Source: Flagellimonas allohymeniacidonis
GTDB lineage: Bacteria > Bacteroidota > Bacteroidia > Flavobacteriales > Flavobacteriaceae
Assembly: GCF_004296335.1 (NCBI RefSeq)
Contig: NZ_SGIU01000002.1
Span: forward strand, 1,439,882-1,503,881
DNA length: 64,000 bases
Direction of reading: 5' to 3'
The position numbers were made by a program, and so were the translations under genes. Of this stretch, positions 1-8,916 are shown piece after piece. The notes under the pieces were generated by a model, which worked only from the letters and a program-made list of their open reading frames with translations, was not told where the DNA came from and searched no databases. Numbering within the stretch: position 1 is the first letter of the stretch; every line of letters starts with the position of its first letter.

Positions 1-79
1 GCCCAATGAAGACCAAACCTCTTCTAGGCCAAATTATGGTCTTGAACGCCTTTAAAATGCTTACCTTTTTGTCCGCCAT
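1..79 (-). CDS. ABC transporter ATP-binding/permease protein, N-terminal fragment (gene runs off the window)
   Basis: Reading the minus strand from an ATG at 79 gives an open frame to the window edge that starts MADKKVSILKAFKTIIWPRR, 26 codons in all. A lysine-rich start followed by a KTIIWPRR segment and a hydrophobic stretch resembles the beginning of flavobacterial ABC exporters of the fused membrane-ATPase type. Only the cytoplasmic N-terminus and the first residues of a membrane helix lie here, so the family call rests on a short remembered pattern. The spacer 80-208 to the divergent TPM gene holds both promoters; I saw no other gene in it. Confidence 0.5.
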   Translation of the reverse strand, partial: MADKKVSILKAFKTIIWPRRGLVFIG

Positions 80-208
80 TTGATTTTTTTGAAAGAAGAC
101 GCAAGTTAGTCCAAATTTAAACACCTAAAACCACATAAAGCACTCATCAATTAGTATGAAAGACAAACAAATTACATAGTACCTTTATTTGACTTTTTTG
201 ACCACCAA

Positions 209-1267
209 ATGCTAAAGAAGACCATTTTCTGTTTATTTCTGATATGGGTTGTATCGCTATCCGGGCAGGAAAAATACATCCAGTTCCGAGAGATTGTTAC
301 TGACAGCGCTCAAATTCTGACCGAGGAGCAGCTGACCCGCCTACGTGTAAAACTAACCGAATTTGAGAAAGCAACAACAAATCAGTTGGTGGTACTGACT
401 ATCGAGAAGCTTCCCGCTGAAACCATAGAGCAGTATGCCAATGGCACCTTTAATCAAAACAAACTGGGCCAGAAAGACAAAGACAATGGCATTTTGATTG
501 TTTTTTCAGAGGCTGATAGAGAGGTAAGAATTGAGGTGGGGTATGGATTGGAATCCTACATCACCGATGCTGTGGCTTCCCGAATAATTCGGAATACCAT
601 GATTCCCGAATTTAAGGAGGGACGCTATTACGTTGGACTGAATTTGGCCACGGACCTTATCATGAAGCTTTTAAATGATCCTGAGGCGCTTGAAGAGTTT
701 AAACAGGAAATGGAAGGAGAAAACCAAGGCTTATCAGGGGGATTAAAAATTTTTGTTCTGCTCTTTCTGTCTGTATTTATTGCAGCGGGAGGATTCATTT
801 TTTACAAGACCTATTCCAATATTGTTGAGGTGTTTCGGGGTATTTTTATTGGGAAACTTGGGGTGTTGCCTGGCCTGCTGATGGCTGTTTTCGCTTTACT
901 TCCCATACTTTTCTCTTCGGTGTTCATTGTAATGCCCTTGGTATTTGCGATTTTGTTTTTGGATGTTGGGATTGACCTTTCACAGTACGAATACTTGTTG
1001 GATGAACCTTCATGGTTACTCTATGCTCTTGCAGGTTTTATTGCATTGACCATCATTTTAGCACTTCTAAAGATTTCTATTAAAGGGAAGGAAGACTTCA
1101 AGCTCTCTTGGTTCAAAAGCGATAAAAAATATGTATCGAAAACCTTTTCTTCGGGAGGCACACATTCCTTCGGTTCAAGTTCTGGCTCTTCGTTTAGTAG
1201 TAGTTCGAGCAGTTTTTCAGGTGGTGGAGGCAGTTCTGGCGGAGGAGGCGCAAGCGGAAGTTGGTAA
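209..1267 (+). CDS. TPM-domain membrane protein with Gly/Ser-rich tail (YgcG family)
   Basis: A 352-residue envelope protein. Residues 1-19 form a signal peptide ending SLSGQ. About residues 25-155 match the TPM domain (named for TLP18.3, Psb32 and MOLO-1): the segments DSAQILTEEQ, TIEQYANGTFNQNKLGQKDKDNG and a glycine-containing VGYGLESYITD core are typical. Three hydrophobic segments follow (about 176-200, 215-252, 258-290), then a Ser/Gly-rich tail ending GGGASGSW, the usual C-terminus of YgcG-like proteins. The topology puts the TPM domain in the periplasm. Members have been linked to photosystem repair in plants and phosphatase activity in vitro; the bacterial role is unsettled. The gene stands alone, 78 bases before an acylase gene. 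Confidence 0.85.
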   Translation: MLKKTIFCLFLIWVVSLSGQEKYIQFREIVTDSAQILTEEQLTRLRVKLTEFEKATTNQLVVLTIEKLPAETIEQYANGTFNQNKLGQKDKDNGILIVFSEADREVRIEVGYGLESYITDAVASRIIRNTMIPEFKEGRYYVGLNLATDLIMKLLNDPEALEEFKQEMEGENQGLSGGLKIFVLLFLSVFIAAGGFIFYKTYSNIVEVFRGIFIGKLGVLPGLLMAVFALLPILFSSVFIVMPLVFAILFLDVGIDLSQYEYLLDEPSWLLYALAGFIALTIILALLKISIKGKEDFKLSWFKSDKKYVSKTFSSGGTHSFGSSSGSSFSSSSSSFSGGGGSSGGGGASGSW

Positions 1268-1345
1268 AGGGTAACCTGTGGTTTAAGCCACATCGCTTCA
1301 CCCATATTATTTTTATCTTCACGGCACATTCTTAAGACAAAGCAT

Positions 1346-3511
1346 ATGAAAAATTTGGCGCTGATTTTCTTGTTGGGCATGGCTTCCTGTGCAACAAAGG
1401 AAATAACCGAAGTTGAAAAGTGGCAGGCACAAGCCGAAAATATTACCATTATCCGAGATGATTTTGGGGTTCCTCATATTTACGGAAAAACCGATGCCGA
1501 TGCAGTTTTTGGATTGCTGTATGCGCAATGCGAGGATGATTTTAACCGGGTTGAGCAAAACTACATTTGGGCCATAGGCCGATTGGCCGAGGTGGAAGGC
1601 GAAGAGGCCCTTTACAGCGATTTGCGTGCCAGACTTTTCATGACCAAGGATGAAGCTATTGCCAACTATGAAAAAAGCCCAGATTGGCTAAAAGAACTTT
1701 GTGATGCCTTTGCTGATGGAATTAATTATTACCTGCATACCCATCCCGAAGTAAAACCCAAGCTATTGACCCGATTTGAACCTTGGATGCCCTTTTATTT
1801 TAGTGAGGGCAGTATTGGTGGCGACATCGAACGAATTTCAACCCGAGGTATTAGGTCGTTTTACGAAAGTGCTATGACGGTCCCAGAGATGGAGGCTTAT
1901 GAGCTCAAGAAAGAAAAGGAAATGGCAGAACCTCAAGGCTCCAATGGCATTGCGATATCTGGAAAACTGACCCAATCGGGCAACGCTATGCTATTGATCA
2001 ATCCCCATACCTCCTTTTACTTTCGAGGAGAGGTGCATGTGGTAAGCGAAGAAGGTCTCAATGCGTATGGGGCGGTAACCTGGGGTCAATTTTTTGTGTA
2101 CCAGGGATTCAATGAAAAAACAGGGTGGATGCATACGTCTACTTATACCGATGTTTTGGATGAATTCAAGGAAACCATCGTAAAGAATGAGGATGGACTG
2201 TTTTATCAGTATGGGGAAGAGCTAAGACCTGTTAAGGTAAGTGAGGTAACTCTTGAGTACAAAGATGGCAAGGATTTAAAAGAGAGAACCTTTCCCCTGT
2301 ACCATACACACCACGGACCAATAACCCATTTGGAAGGAGGCCAGTGGACAGCTTCGTCCATGATGTGGGAACCGGTTAAGGCGTTGGAGCAATCCTATAT
2401 TCGAACCAAACAGGAGGGATATGACGGATTTCGCAAGATGATGGATATCCGAACCAATTCCTCCAACAACACGGTTTATGCCGATGCCGAGGGGAATATT
2501 GCCTATTTCCACGGGAATTTTGTCCCCAAGCGGAATACCATTTTTGATTTTACCCAACCGGTAGATGGTAGTAATCCCAAAACAGATTGGCAGGGATTGC
2601 ATACGGTCGATGAAAACATCTTGATTTTAAACCCTCCCAATGGCTGGATTCAAAACTGCAATTCCACACCTTATACGGCTGCCTTGGAATTCAGTCCCAA
2701 GCGAGAAGATTATCCAAAGTATATGTCACGGGACCAAGAAAACTTTCGGGGGGTTCACGCCATTGAACTGCTCACAGGAAGAATCGGTTATACGCTCGAC
2801 AGTTTGATTGCCTTGGGTCATGACCCTTATTTGCCAGCTTTTGAAGCCTTGCTTCCAGACTTGGTCGATGCCTTTGATAATAACCCGTCCTCCGAATTGA
2901 GGGAGCCTATTGAGGTTTTAAGAAATTGGGATTACCGCACCTCAAAGTCTTCTGTGGCCATGACATTAGCCCATTATTATGGAACGCTGTGTTATCAAAA
3001 AGCGGCAAGACCTGAAGGGTTGTACGCGATGCAATTGGTAAAGTATTGGGGAAGTGATTCTCCGGATTCGGAAAAATTGCAATTGTTCAAGGAAGTGGTG
3101 GAAGGGCTAACCGAGGATTTTGGCACCTGGAAAATGCCTTGGGGTGAAGTTCACCGGTATCAGCGCCTCAATGGAGATATACGTCAGGCTTTTGACGATG
3201 ACAAGCCCAGTATCCCGATTGGTTTTGCCAGCGGACGTTGGGGGGCTTTGGCGGCTTATGGTGCTCGGTATGACAATAACACAAAAAAAATCTACGGAAC
3301 CCGGGGCAATAGTTTTGTTGCGGTTGTTGAGTTTGGAGAAAGGGTCAGTGCCAAAACGATATTGGCAGGAGGTCAAAGTGGGGATCCCAATTCCCCACAT
3401 TTTGATGACCAAACCCAACGATATGCTGACATGGAGTTTAAAGACGCTGCGTATTACAAAGAGGATGTACTAAAGCGTGCGAAAAGAACCTATAAACCTG
3501 GGGAGAACTAG
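1346..3511 (+). CDS. Penicillin acylase family lipoprotein (N-terminal nucleophile hydrolase)
   Basis: A 721-residue hydrolase. The start gives a lipoprotein signal with lipobox cysteine at residue 15 (GMASC). The N-terminal chain carries IIRDDFGVPHIYG, the classic opening of the penicillin amidase family. GSNGIAISG at about 198-206 marks the self-cleavage site: Ser199 would become the N-terminal nucleophile of the beta chain. The length suits the family (about 700-800). Known relatives cleave amide bonds in beta-lactams, cyclic lipopeptides or acyl-homoserine lactones; the substrate cannot be read from sequence. Being a lipoprotein, it probably acts in the periplasm or on the surface. It ends one base before the convergent gene at 3513. 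No partner genes suggest a pathway. Confidence 0.9.
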   Translation: MKNLALIFLLGMASCATKEITEVEKWQAQAENITIIRDDFGVPHIYGKTDADAVFGLLYAQCEDDFNRVEQNYIWAIGRLAEVEGEEALYSDLRARLFMTKDEAIANYEKSPDWLKELCDAFADGINYYLHTHPEVKPKLLTRFEPWMPFYFSEGSIGGDIERISTRGIRSFYESAMTVPEMEAYELKKEKEMAEPQGSNGIAISGKLTQSGNAMLLINPHTSFYFRGEVHVVSEEGLNAYGAVTWGQFFVYQGFNEKTGWMHTSTYTDVLDEFKETIVKNEDGLFYQYGEELRPVKVSEVTLEYKDGKDLKERTFPLYHTHHGPITHLEGGQWTASSMMWEPVKALEQSYIRTKQEGYDGFRKMMDIRTNSSNNTVYADAEGNIAYFHGNFVPKRNTIFDFTQPVDGSNPKTDWQGLHTVDENILILNPPNGWIQNCNSTPYTAALEFSPKREDYPKYMSRDQENFRGVHAIELLTGRIGYTLDSLIALGHDPYLPAFEALLPDLVDAFDNNPSSELREPIEVLRNWDYRTSKSSVAMTLAHYYGTLCYQKAARPEGLYAMQLVKYWGSDSPDSEKLQLFKEVVEGLTEDFGTWKMPWGEVHRYQRLNGDIRQAFDDDKPSIPIGFASGRWGALAAYGARYDNNTKKIYGTRGNSFVAVVEFGERVSAKTILAGGQSGDPNSPHFDDQTQRYADMEFKDAAYYKEDVLKRAKRTYKPGEN

Positions 3512-3512
3512 A

Positions 3513-4154
3513 TTATTCCTCTTCCTTTACGACGATAAGGCTCGCTTTGGAACCCGTAGAAAGGTTCCATCGATTGTTGTGGATCACTTGCCCCTGTTCA
3601 TCTGTAATAACCACTTGTGCAGTGTTGGGGCCAGAAGTACCTTGGTTCAAAGCTTCGAAATCGAGGCGGTTGAATCCTTGCACCAAATCAATATTTACTC
3701 CTTTAAAGCTACCTGTTAGCAAAATATTGGGTTCGATGACCACTCCGTTGAGATATATTTTAACCCGATCTCCGTCCACATACTCATGGTCACGGCATAC
3801 AATTCCCACAAACTTGGCATTGGTTTTTACATCTCCCAAATATTGGTCTCCAAAATGTTTTTTGGACCCTTTTTTCTCTTTTTCGCCAACTTTGGGGTCG
3901 ATGACGAGATCGTGTCCCGCTTGGAGCAACTCTCTATCCGGAAGCATTTTCACCCCAGGATTATTGCTATTTGAGGACAAATTTTCATCAATTACCGAGG
4001 GAATACGCAGTGAAGTTCCCTGATTACTGGTCTTAATGTCCAGATTGTTCCGCTCACCCACCTTTAGGGGACGGGTGGTAGGAAGATCACCTTGGGCTTG
4101 GATGGAAACCAGACCCAAAAGGAAAAAAGCTATTAGGGAAATACATTTTTGCAT
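3513..4154 (-). CDS. Secreted protein of unknown family
   Basis: A 213-residue protein with a signal peptide (residues 1-20, ending SIQAQG). The mature part begins with a polar region (about 20-95, many Asn, Ser, Lys) and ends in a beta-rich domain (about 100-208) with YLGDVKTNAKFVGIVCRDHEYVDGD and LVQGFNRLDFEALNQGTSGPN, which reads like an immunoglobulin-like or jelly-roll fold. I do not recognise the family. A likely location is the periplasm or cell surface. It lies downstream of a minus-strand metallophosphoesterase, 129 bases away with a possible weak terminator between, so co-transcription is doubtful. Confidence 0.75.
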   Translation of the reverse strand: MQKCISLIAFFLLGLVSIQAQGDLPTTRPLKVGERNNLDIKTSNQGTSLRIPSVIDENLSSNSNNPGVKMLPDRELLQAGHDLVIDPKVGEKEKKGSKKHFGDQYLGDVKTNAKFVGIVCRDHEYVDGDRVKIYLNGVVIEPNILLTGSFKGVNIDLVQGFNRLDFEALNQGTSGPNTAQVVITDEQGQVIHNNRWNLSTGSKASLIVVKEEE

Positions 4155-4210
4155 AGCAATTCGGTCGTTAGCCTATCCTAAAGTTAACAAATACCTTGCC
4201 ACTCAGTTAA

Positions 4211-4237
4211 TAAAAAGGCGTTAAATCGTTAAAACGC
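4211..4237 (-). terminator. Possible weak intrinsic terminator after the metallophosphoesterase gene
   Basis: On the minus strand GCGTT and AACGC form a 5-bp stem with a 10-nt loop, followed at once by C and five T residues. It sits 46 bases after the stop of the gene at 4284-5186. The stem is short, so termination may be partial. Confidence 0.35.
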
Positions 4238-4283
4238 TGTACTTAAATTCAGCTTTTTTCGACGAAAAGGATGCCCACTTTAC

Positions 4284-5186
4284 TTATTCCAAAATATAGT
4301 CAACCAACTTTTCAGGTCCTTCCAATAGCATCCTTACGATTTGAAGGGTACCATCGGTCTTGGTAGCGATTTGCCATTTGATCAATGAGATTTTGCCATT
4401 TTCGATTTCAATGCCCGTAATGCTGCGAGGATGCACGCAACTACCATCATTAAAAAAGGGGATTTGACCGGGTTCTGGAAATCTGGGGCGATGGGTATGG
4501 CCCGCAATGGTTATTCTGAGCTTGTTCTTTACAATCCAACGTTTGATTCTTCGTTCAATTCGTATGAGTTCCTTGTAGTTTTTGGCTGGGCTGGTAGGAT
4601 CTGCTATTCCTACCACTTGCAAAGGTTTCCAAAGGACTCGAACCAAGAATCTACCAATTCGCCAGCATACATAATTCCACCAATCGGCTTGGTGGCCATG
4701 GGTGCAAAATAGTTCTTGACCTGTTTCGGAATGTTTTAAAATTATGGCCTCGTGATATGTGATTCCGTCGAAAAGGGATTTATCCATTCCATCAATAGGC
4801 TCAAAATAGTGGGTAAGGTGTTTGTTGACATAATCTTGGTCTCGATACACCATATCATGATTGCCCCAAAGCATATGAAGCCTTTTATCCAAATGAAATT
4901 GTCGAAGCAGTTGAAAGACATTTTTGTGGGCATCAAAAATCGATTCAAAGGTCAGATTTTCCCAGAGCTCATCCCCATCTCCCAATTCGCAATATTGAAA
5001 GCCCTGGCGATAGTAGTGGTTGAGAGCATGAAAATAGATGTTTCGGTTATTGGCAAAATCATCTGCAAAACTGTTATCGCCCCTGTGACAATCGCTGAAA
5101 AGAATAAATTTGGACGAATCATCAAATGGAATAACCTTGGCACTTTGGTAGGCCCTATCAAGTCGTTTGTGCGATGACATTCTCAA
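4284..5186 (-). CDS. Calcineurin-like metallophosphoesterase
   Basis: A 300-residue soluble protein with the full metallophosphoesterase motif set in order: FSDCHRGDN (about 31-39, metal-binding Asp and His), GDGDELWENL, WGNHDMVY (the GNHD motif), THGHQADWWN and AGHTHRPRF near residue 225. The motif layout resembles the LpxH/UDP-diacylglucosamine hydrolase branch, but the first motif has the DCHRGDN form rather than the D-x-H of LpxH. No signal peptide, so cytoplasmic or peripherally membrane-bound. It diverges from the GAF-domain gene at 5297. The substrate is not identifiable; a lipid A precursor or another phospho-lipid would be a guess. Confidence 0.85.
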   Translation of the reverse strand: MRMSSHKRLDRAYQSAKVIPFDDSSKFILFSDCHRGDNSFADDFANNRNIYFHALNHYYRQGFQYCELGDGDELWENLTFESIFDAHKNVFQLLRQFHLDKRLHMLWGNHDMVYRDQDYVNKHLTHYFEPIDGMDKSLFDGITYHEAIILKHSETGQELFCTHGHQADWWNYVCWRIGRFLVRVLWKPLQVVGIADPTSPAKNYKELIRIERRIKRWIVKNKLRITIAGHTHRPRFPEPGQIPFFNDGSCVHPRSITGIEIENGKISLIKWQIATKTDGTLQIVRMLLEGPEKLVDYILE

Positions 5187-5296
5187 ATTTTCTTAAATAT
5201 CTAAAAAAAAGAGGGCAATAACATAAAGATTCCCTTAACAAAGGCACATTTTTACTTTTTGTAACTTTACGGGCTCAATCTCGTCTAACTCCTTGT

Positions 5297-7669
5297 ATGA
5301 TGCACGACTACAACCTAGAAAGTCCAATGATTCAGCTGGTGAGTTTCAATAAGTTATTGGAACACTATGATAACCAGTTGCATAACAAGGATAAACATCT
5401 TTCCGACCGTGCCAAGCACGTCTTGGAAGCACAGGCTCCTTATCCTGAACTAAGGGAAGGCTTTGACGATATACGGCTATTGGAGAAACACAAAGGCGTC
5501 ATTAGGACCATACTGGCGGACACCTTTTCACCTGTACTTACCAAAAATGAGATAAAAACGGCCTCCACTCCTTTTGAAAATTTGGTATTCAATTCTTCCG
5601 AGCGCTTTCAAAATATTTTGAAAGCGGCTGGCGATGGTTTTGAGTTGGAGATCAGGAATTTGCCCATGGAGATGAACTACATCATGAAGGCCACTGTTAT
5701 CCTGAATTTCTATTATGGTTTTAAAATGGACTTCAAGCGTCCGTTCTTTTACGATATACCAGATGCCAATGGCATAATGCGGCATTATCGCATCTTGTAC
5801 AATGCCGATTTCATGGAGATCATTCCGACTGAAAAGTCCAAAGAGCTTACACAAGATGATGTGGATGAGCTATTGGAGAATTTTGATGATATTGAACTTT
5901 GGAAGGAAAAGATTCCACCCAATAGTTTTATCTCCAAAGGATTTGTGATATGCAATATGTTCGATGTCACAGCTGAGCACTCCATTTCCGAAATAAAATC
6001 CACTTTGATTGGCAGCAACAAAAGGAGTAACGAAAACTTTATGGACAGTTTTCAAGATACCTTTCGATCACTGTTCAACCTTAGGAATATTAAGGTAGGG
6101 TTTGCTGGCTATGACTCCGGCACCAATCGTTTTTTGAAGATATACGGCAAGGGAATTGAAAGTTTTCTCTTGAAAGGTAAGGAAACCGAATCTTGTGATG
6201 CCATGCTTTGTCAAGGTTCATATAAAAGTCTATTGACCGAGAATACCTATTTCACCATATCCAATGTTGAAAAGTATTTCGAAAAATCTGGAGGAGCCCA
6301 ACCTTACAAAAACCTTCATGAACAAGGAATAAAAAGTGCCATCTTGGCGCCAATTGCAGATAACGGAACACTTTTGGGTGTACTCGAGCTGGTTTCAGAA
6401 ACTGTAAACGAACTCAATAGCGTCAATGCCAATAAGTTGGAGGATGTGATGCCCTATATCATATCCGCAGTGTTACGTTCCATTGAGGAAGAAGAAAACT
6501 TGGTGGATGCCATTATTCAGCACGAATGCACCACCGTACATTCTTCGGTATATTGGAAATTCCAGGAAGAAGCCAAAAAGTTTATGGCCGATGAACTTAT
6601 TGGAAATCAGCCTATTTTTAAGGAGATTGTTTTCAAGGAAGTATACCCGTTATATGGTCAGGTAGATATCAAGGAATCCTCCAAACAAAGGAATCTTTCC
6701 ATACAAAGAGATCTTATGATCCAACTTTCTGAAATTAAAGGGGTTCTTGAAAATACCGTTGAAAAATACCGACTGCCCATTTATGAAGAGTTAATATTTA
6801 GGGTGGACACCTATTTGGAGGAGGTAGGTGAAGCACTCTATACCCATACGGAACAGGCTATTTTTGATTTTGTAAAAGAAGAGGTCAATCCAGTCTTTGA
6901 ACATTTAAAGAAGATGGACAAAAACCTTGCAGGGTTTGTTGAGACCTATGAGGCTCAAATAGATGAAACCACCGAGTCCTATTACGATCACCGTCGCAAC
7001 TATGATGAGAGTGTAATGGAGGCAAATATGCAATTGGCGACTCTGTTGGACAAGAAGCAAATGGAAGCCCAGGAAATGTTTCCACATTATTTTGAGCGGT
7101 ACAAAACCGATGGCGTCGAACACAATATGTATATCGGTAGTTCCATTGCCCATAACCGAATTTTTGACGAGCTATATCTTAGCAACTTGCGATTGTGGCA
7201 ACTCCAGGTTATGTGTGACATGGAAAACAGATACTATGCGCTTAAACCGAAATTATCCGTAAAATTGGACGTCGCTTCCCTAATTTTGGTATATAGCACG
7301 CCCTTGGCGATTCGTTTCCGGATGGATGAAAAGCGTTTCGATGTGGACGGCACATACAATGCGCGATACGAGATTATCAAAAAGCGAATTGATAAATCAT
7401 ACATTAAAGGAACCAATGAGCGCTTGACCCAAAAAGGGAAATTGGCTATTGTTTATTCCCAGCGTAAAGATGAGAAGGAATATCTGCGATATATTAAATT
7501 CCTAAAGGCTAAAGGCTATTTTACGAACAATATTGAGGTAGTTGAGCTAGAAGGATTGCAAGGGGTTACAGGCCTTAAGGCCATAAGAGCGGAAATTTTG
7601 TACACCAAGGACAAAAAGTCTGAGCGCACCTATACCTATGATGATTTAATGGAAGAATTGAAAGCCTAG
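5297..7669 (+). CDS. Large GAF-domain protein, role unknown
   Basis: A 790-residue cytoplasmic protein without signal peptide or membrane segment. About residues 250-400 form a GAF domain (NIKVGFAGYDSG, then SAILAPIADNGTLLGVLELVS, the typical C-terminal strands). The flanks are mainly helical and charged; about 440-600 is rich in Glu/Lys and may be coiled coil. There is no histidine kinase, GGDEF, HD or DNA-binding domain, so the ligand signal, if any, is not passed on by a domain I can see. The start codon is doubled (ATGATG). It ends two bases before the convergent HD/Pycsar-like gene, and diverges from a metallophosphoesterase gene. Confidence 0.8.
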   Translation: MMHDYNLESPMIQLVSFNKLLEHYDNQLHNKDKHLSDRAKHVLEAQAPYPELREGFDDIRLLEKHKGVIRTILADTFSPVLTKNEIKTASTPFENLVFNSSERFQNILKAAGDGFELEIRNLPMEMNYIMKATVILNFYYGFKMDFKRPFFYDIPDANGIMRHYRILYNADFMEIIPTEKSKELTQDDVDELLENFDDIELWKEKIPPNSFISKGFVICNMFDVTAEHSISEIKSTLIGSNKRSNENFMDSFQDTFRSLFNLRNIKVGFAGYDSGTNRFLKIYGKGIESFLLKGKETESCDAMLCQGSYKSLLTENTYFTISNVEKYFEKSGGAQPYKNLHEQGIKSAILAPIADNGTLLGVLELVSETVNELNSVNANKLEDVMPYIISAVLRSIEEEENLVDAIIQHECTTVHSSVYWKFQEEAKKFMADELIGNQPIFKEIVFKEVYPLYGQVDIKESSKQRNLSIQRDLMIQLSEIKGVLENTVEKYRLPIYEELIFRVDTYLEEVGEALYTHTEQAIFDFVKEEVNPVFEHLKKMDKNLAGFVETYEAQIDETTESYYDHRRNYDESVMEANMQLATLLDKKQMEAQEMFPHYFERYKTDGVEHNMYIGSSIAHNRIFDELYLSNLRLWQLQVMCDMENRYYALKPKLSVKLDVASLILVYSTPLAIRFRMDEKRFDVDGTYNARYEIIKKRIDKSYIKGTNERLTQKGKLAIVYSQRKDEKEYLRYIKFLKAKGYFTNNIEVVELEGLQGVTGLKAIRAEILYTKDKKSERTYTYDDLMEELKA

Positions 7670-7670
7670 G

Positions 7671-8864
7671 CTAGAAGGTCATTCGGTCGGGTCCAAAAAA
7701 CCGGAAAGCAATTCCGAATGCGATTACAGATACAATCATACCTACCATAAAAATGTTGTAGGTAATCCTTAGAATTTTGTATTTCTTATTCAGTACTAGA
7801 CCCAGAAAGTAAAGATCTTTGGTCAATGAGGAATACACATAGTCTTTGTCTTTGACCAATTCTTGGAGCGCCCACTCGTAATCATCTAAATCCATTTTGT
7901 GAAAATTCCCAAAAAACAACAAGTTGACTTTCTTTTGTTCAACATCTTTTTTGGTGAATTTTCCACTGGTGACGTTTGGTCGGGTGGCCAATATGGACAA
8001 TACCATGGAAACCACGCTAAAAACAATGAATATCAAGGTCGGATAAATGAGATAGGTATTGGAAGGATTATCCAGCTTCGGGATTAAGTTTGCCAATACC
8101 AGGGAGATGATAATCGCATTTACCGATAAAAGAATGTTGGCTTTGGTGTCGGCAATGTCACTGAGCTTCAAGTGGTTTTTTAAGGTTGCGCGATATAAGG
8201 TTTGTACACTCCTATCGGGACTTTCACTTTTATATTTCGCTTTCAGGGCCTCTTTTTTGGCTATCTCCTTTTCAGCTTTTTTCTCCTTAATGAGCTGTTT
8301 TAGATTGCGTTCCTTGCCTTCTTGCCAGTTTTCAAGAGCATAGTCGGTGTAGAATCGGTGTTCATCCCGAAACATTTTGATGTTGGCATCACGCCATTCC
8401 TTATTGGAATATTGGGCAATGTCCAATTTGTCCAATTCCTCCTTTAAATAGTCTGTGGTCTCCCAATAGCTTTTTTGTGCAAAGTGGGAGGCATCGGCAT
8501 CCCTGATGATTTCTTCTTGAAGCTTGGTGGGTTGATGATAGCGTTCGGTTGCCATAATCCACGAAGAAACATCCTTGATTGATACTTCGTCATATCCGTT
8601 TTCCTTTAAAAAGGTCTCTGCAATCTCGCAACTGCCTTTTTCATGGTTATCAACTCCTTTGGAGTACCCCGTATCGTGGAACCATGCCGCTAACAATAGC
8701 TTTTCATCTTCAGAATCCCCAAGGCTGTGATTGTTGAGCAATTCTTTAGTACTTTTAACTACGCGTTGGGTATGTCGCAAATTGTGGTACAGGAATCTTG
8801 GGTCAAGTCGATTCTGCAAAAGATCAGATACAAAGCTTTCCGCTTTTTCAACAATTTCAGACAT
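7671..8864 (-). CDS. HD-domain phosphohydrolase fused to a Pycsar-effector-like membrane domain (PycTM, formerly DUF5706)
   Basis: A 397-residue two-part protein. Residues 1-190 are an HD domain: HNLRHTQRV at 27-35, the metal-binding pair H63-D64 (AAWFHDTGY), then HEKGSCE and RDADASHF supply the later ligands. A Lys/Glu-rich helix (about 190-215) leads to a PycTM-like region with LSDIADTKANILLSVNAIII and two adjacent membrane helices (about 245-267 and 272-296), a cytoplasmic part, and a last helix (about 370-393). PycTM domains are membrane effectors in Pycsar anti-phage systems that answer cyclic CMP/UMP. No nucleotide cyclase lies nearby, so this may be a stand-alone housekeeping version. 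It diverges from the gene at 8917 across 52 bases. Confidence 0.8.
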   Translation of the reverse strand: MSEIVEKAESFVSDLLQNRLDPRFLYHNLRHTQRVVKSTKELLNNHSLGDSEDEKLLLAAWFHDTGYSKGVDNHEKGSCEIAETFLKENGYDEVSIKDVSSWIMATERYHQPTKLQEEIIRDADASHFAQKSYWETTDYLKEELDKLDIAQYSNKEWRDANIKMFRDEHRFYTDYALENWQEGKERNLKQLIKEKKAEKEIAKKEALKAKYKSESPDRSVQTLYRATLKNHLKLSDIADTKANILLSVNAIIISLVLANLIPKLDNPSNTYLIYPTLIFIVFSVVSMVLSILATRPNVTSGKFTKKDVEQKKVNLLFFGNFHKMDLDDYEWALQELVKDKDYVYSSLTKDLYFLGLVLNKKYKILRITYNIFMVGMIVSVIAFGIAFRFFGPDRMTF

Positions 8865-8880
8865 AGCTCTAAATTAAAAA

Positions 8881-8901
8881 TCCAAAATACGAAATTTTGG
8901 A
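8881..8901. promoter_or_regulatory. 21-bp inverted repeat in a 52-base divergent spacer (possible operator)
   Basis: TCCAAAAT and ATTTTGGA are perfect inverted arms of 8 bp around the spacer ACGAA. The repeat lies between the divergent starts at 8864 and 8917, where both promoters must also lie. Its minus strand contains TATTTTGG, close to a -7 element. A shared operator is plausible, but no regulator gene is adjacent. Confidence 0.35.
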
Positions 8902-8916
8902 ATCAACCTCAGAATT

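Noticed and set aside
1021-1449. Minus-strand open frame with a proline run opposite the TPM gene tail
   Set aside because: It is the antisense reading of the Gly/Ser-rich tail, which gives Pro and Glu codons by composition; it has no family features.
3120-3473. 117-codon plus-strand frame within the acylase gene
   Set aside because: It is a shifted reading of the acylase C-terminus, which remains open in its own frame with conserved residues.
4620-4645. GGTTCGAGTCC on the minus strand, looking like a tRNA T-arm
   Set aside because: It lies inside the metallophosphoesterase gene (V-L-W-K-P-L codons) and there is no acceptor stem or anticodon arm around it.
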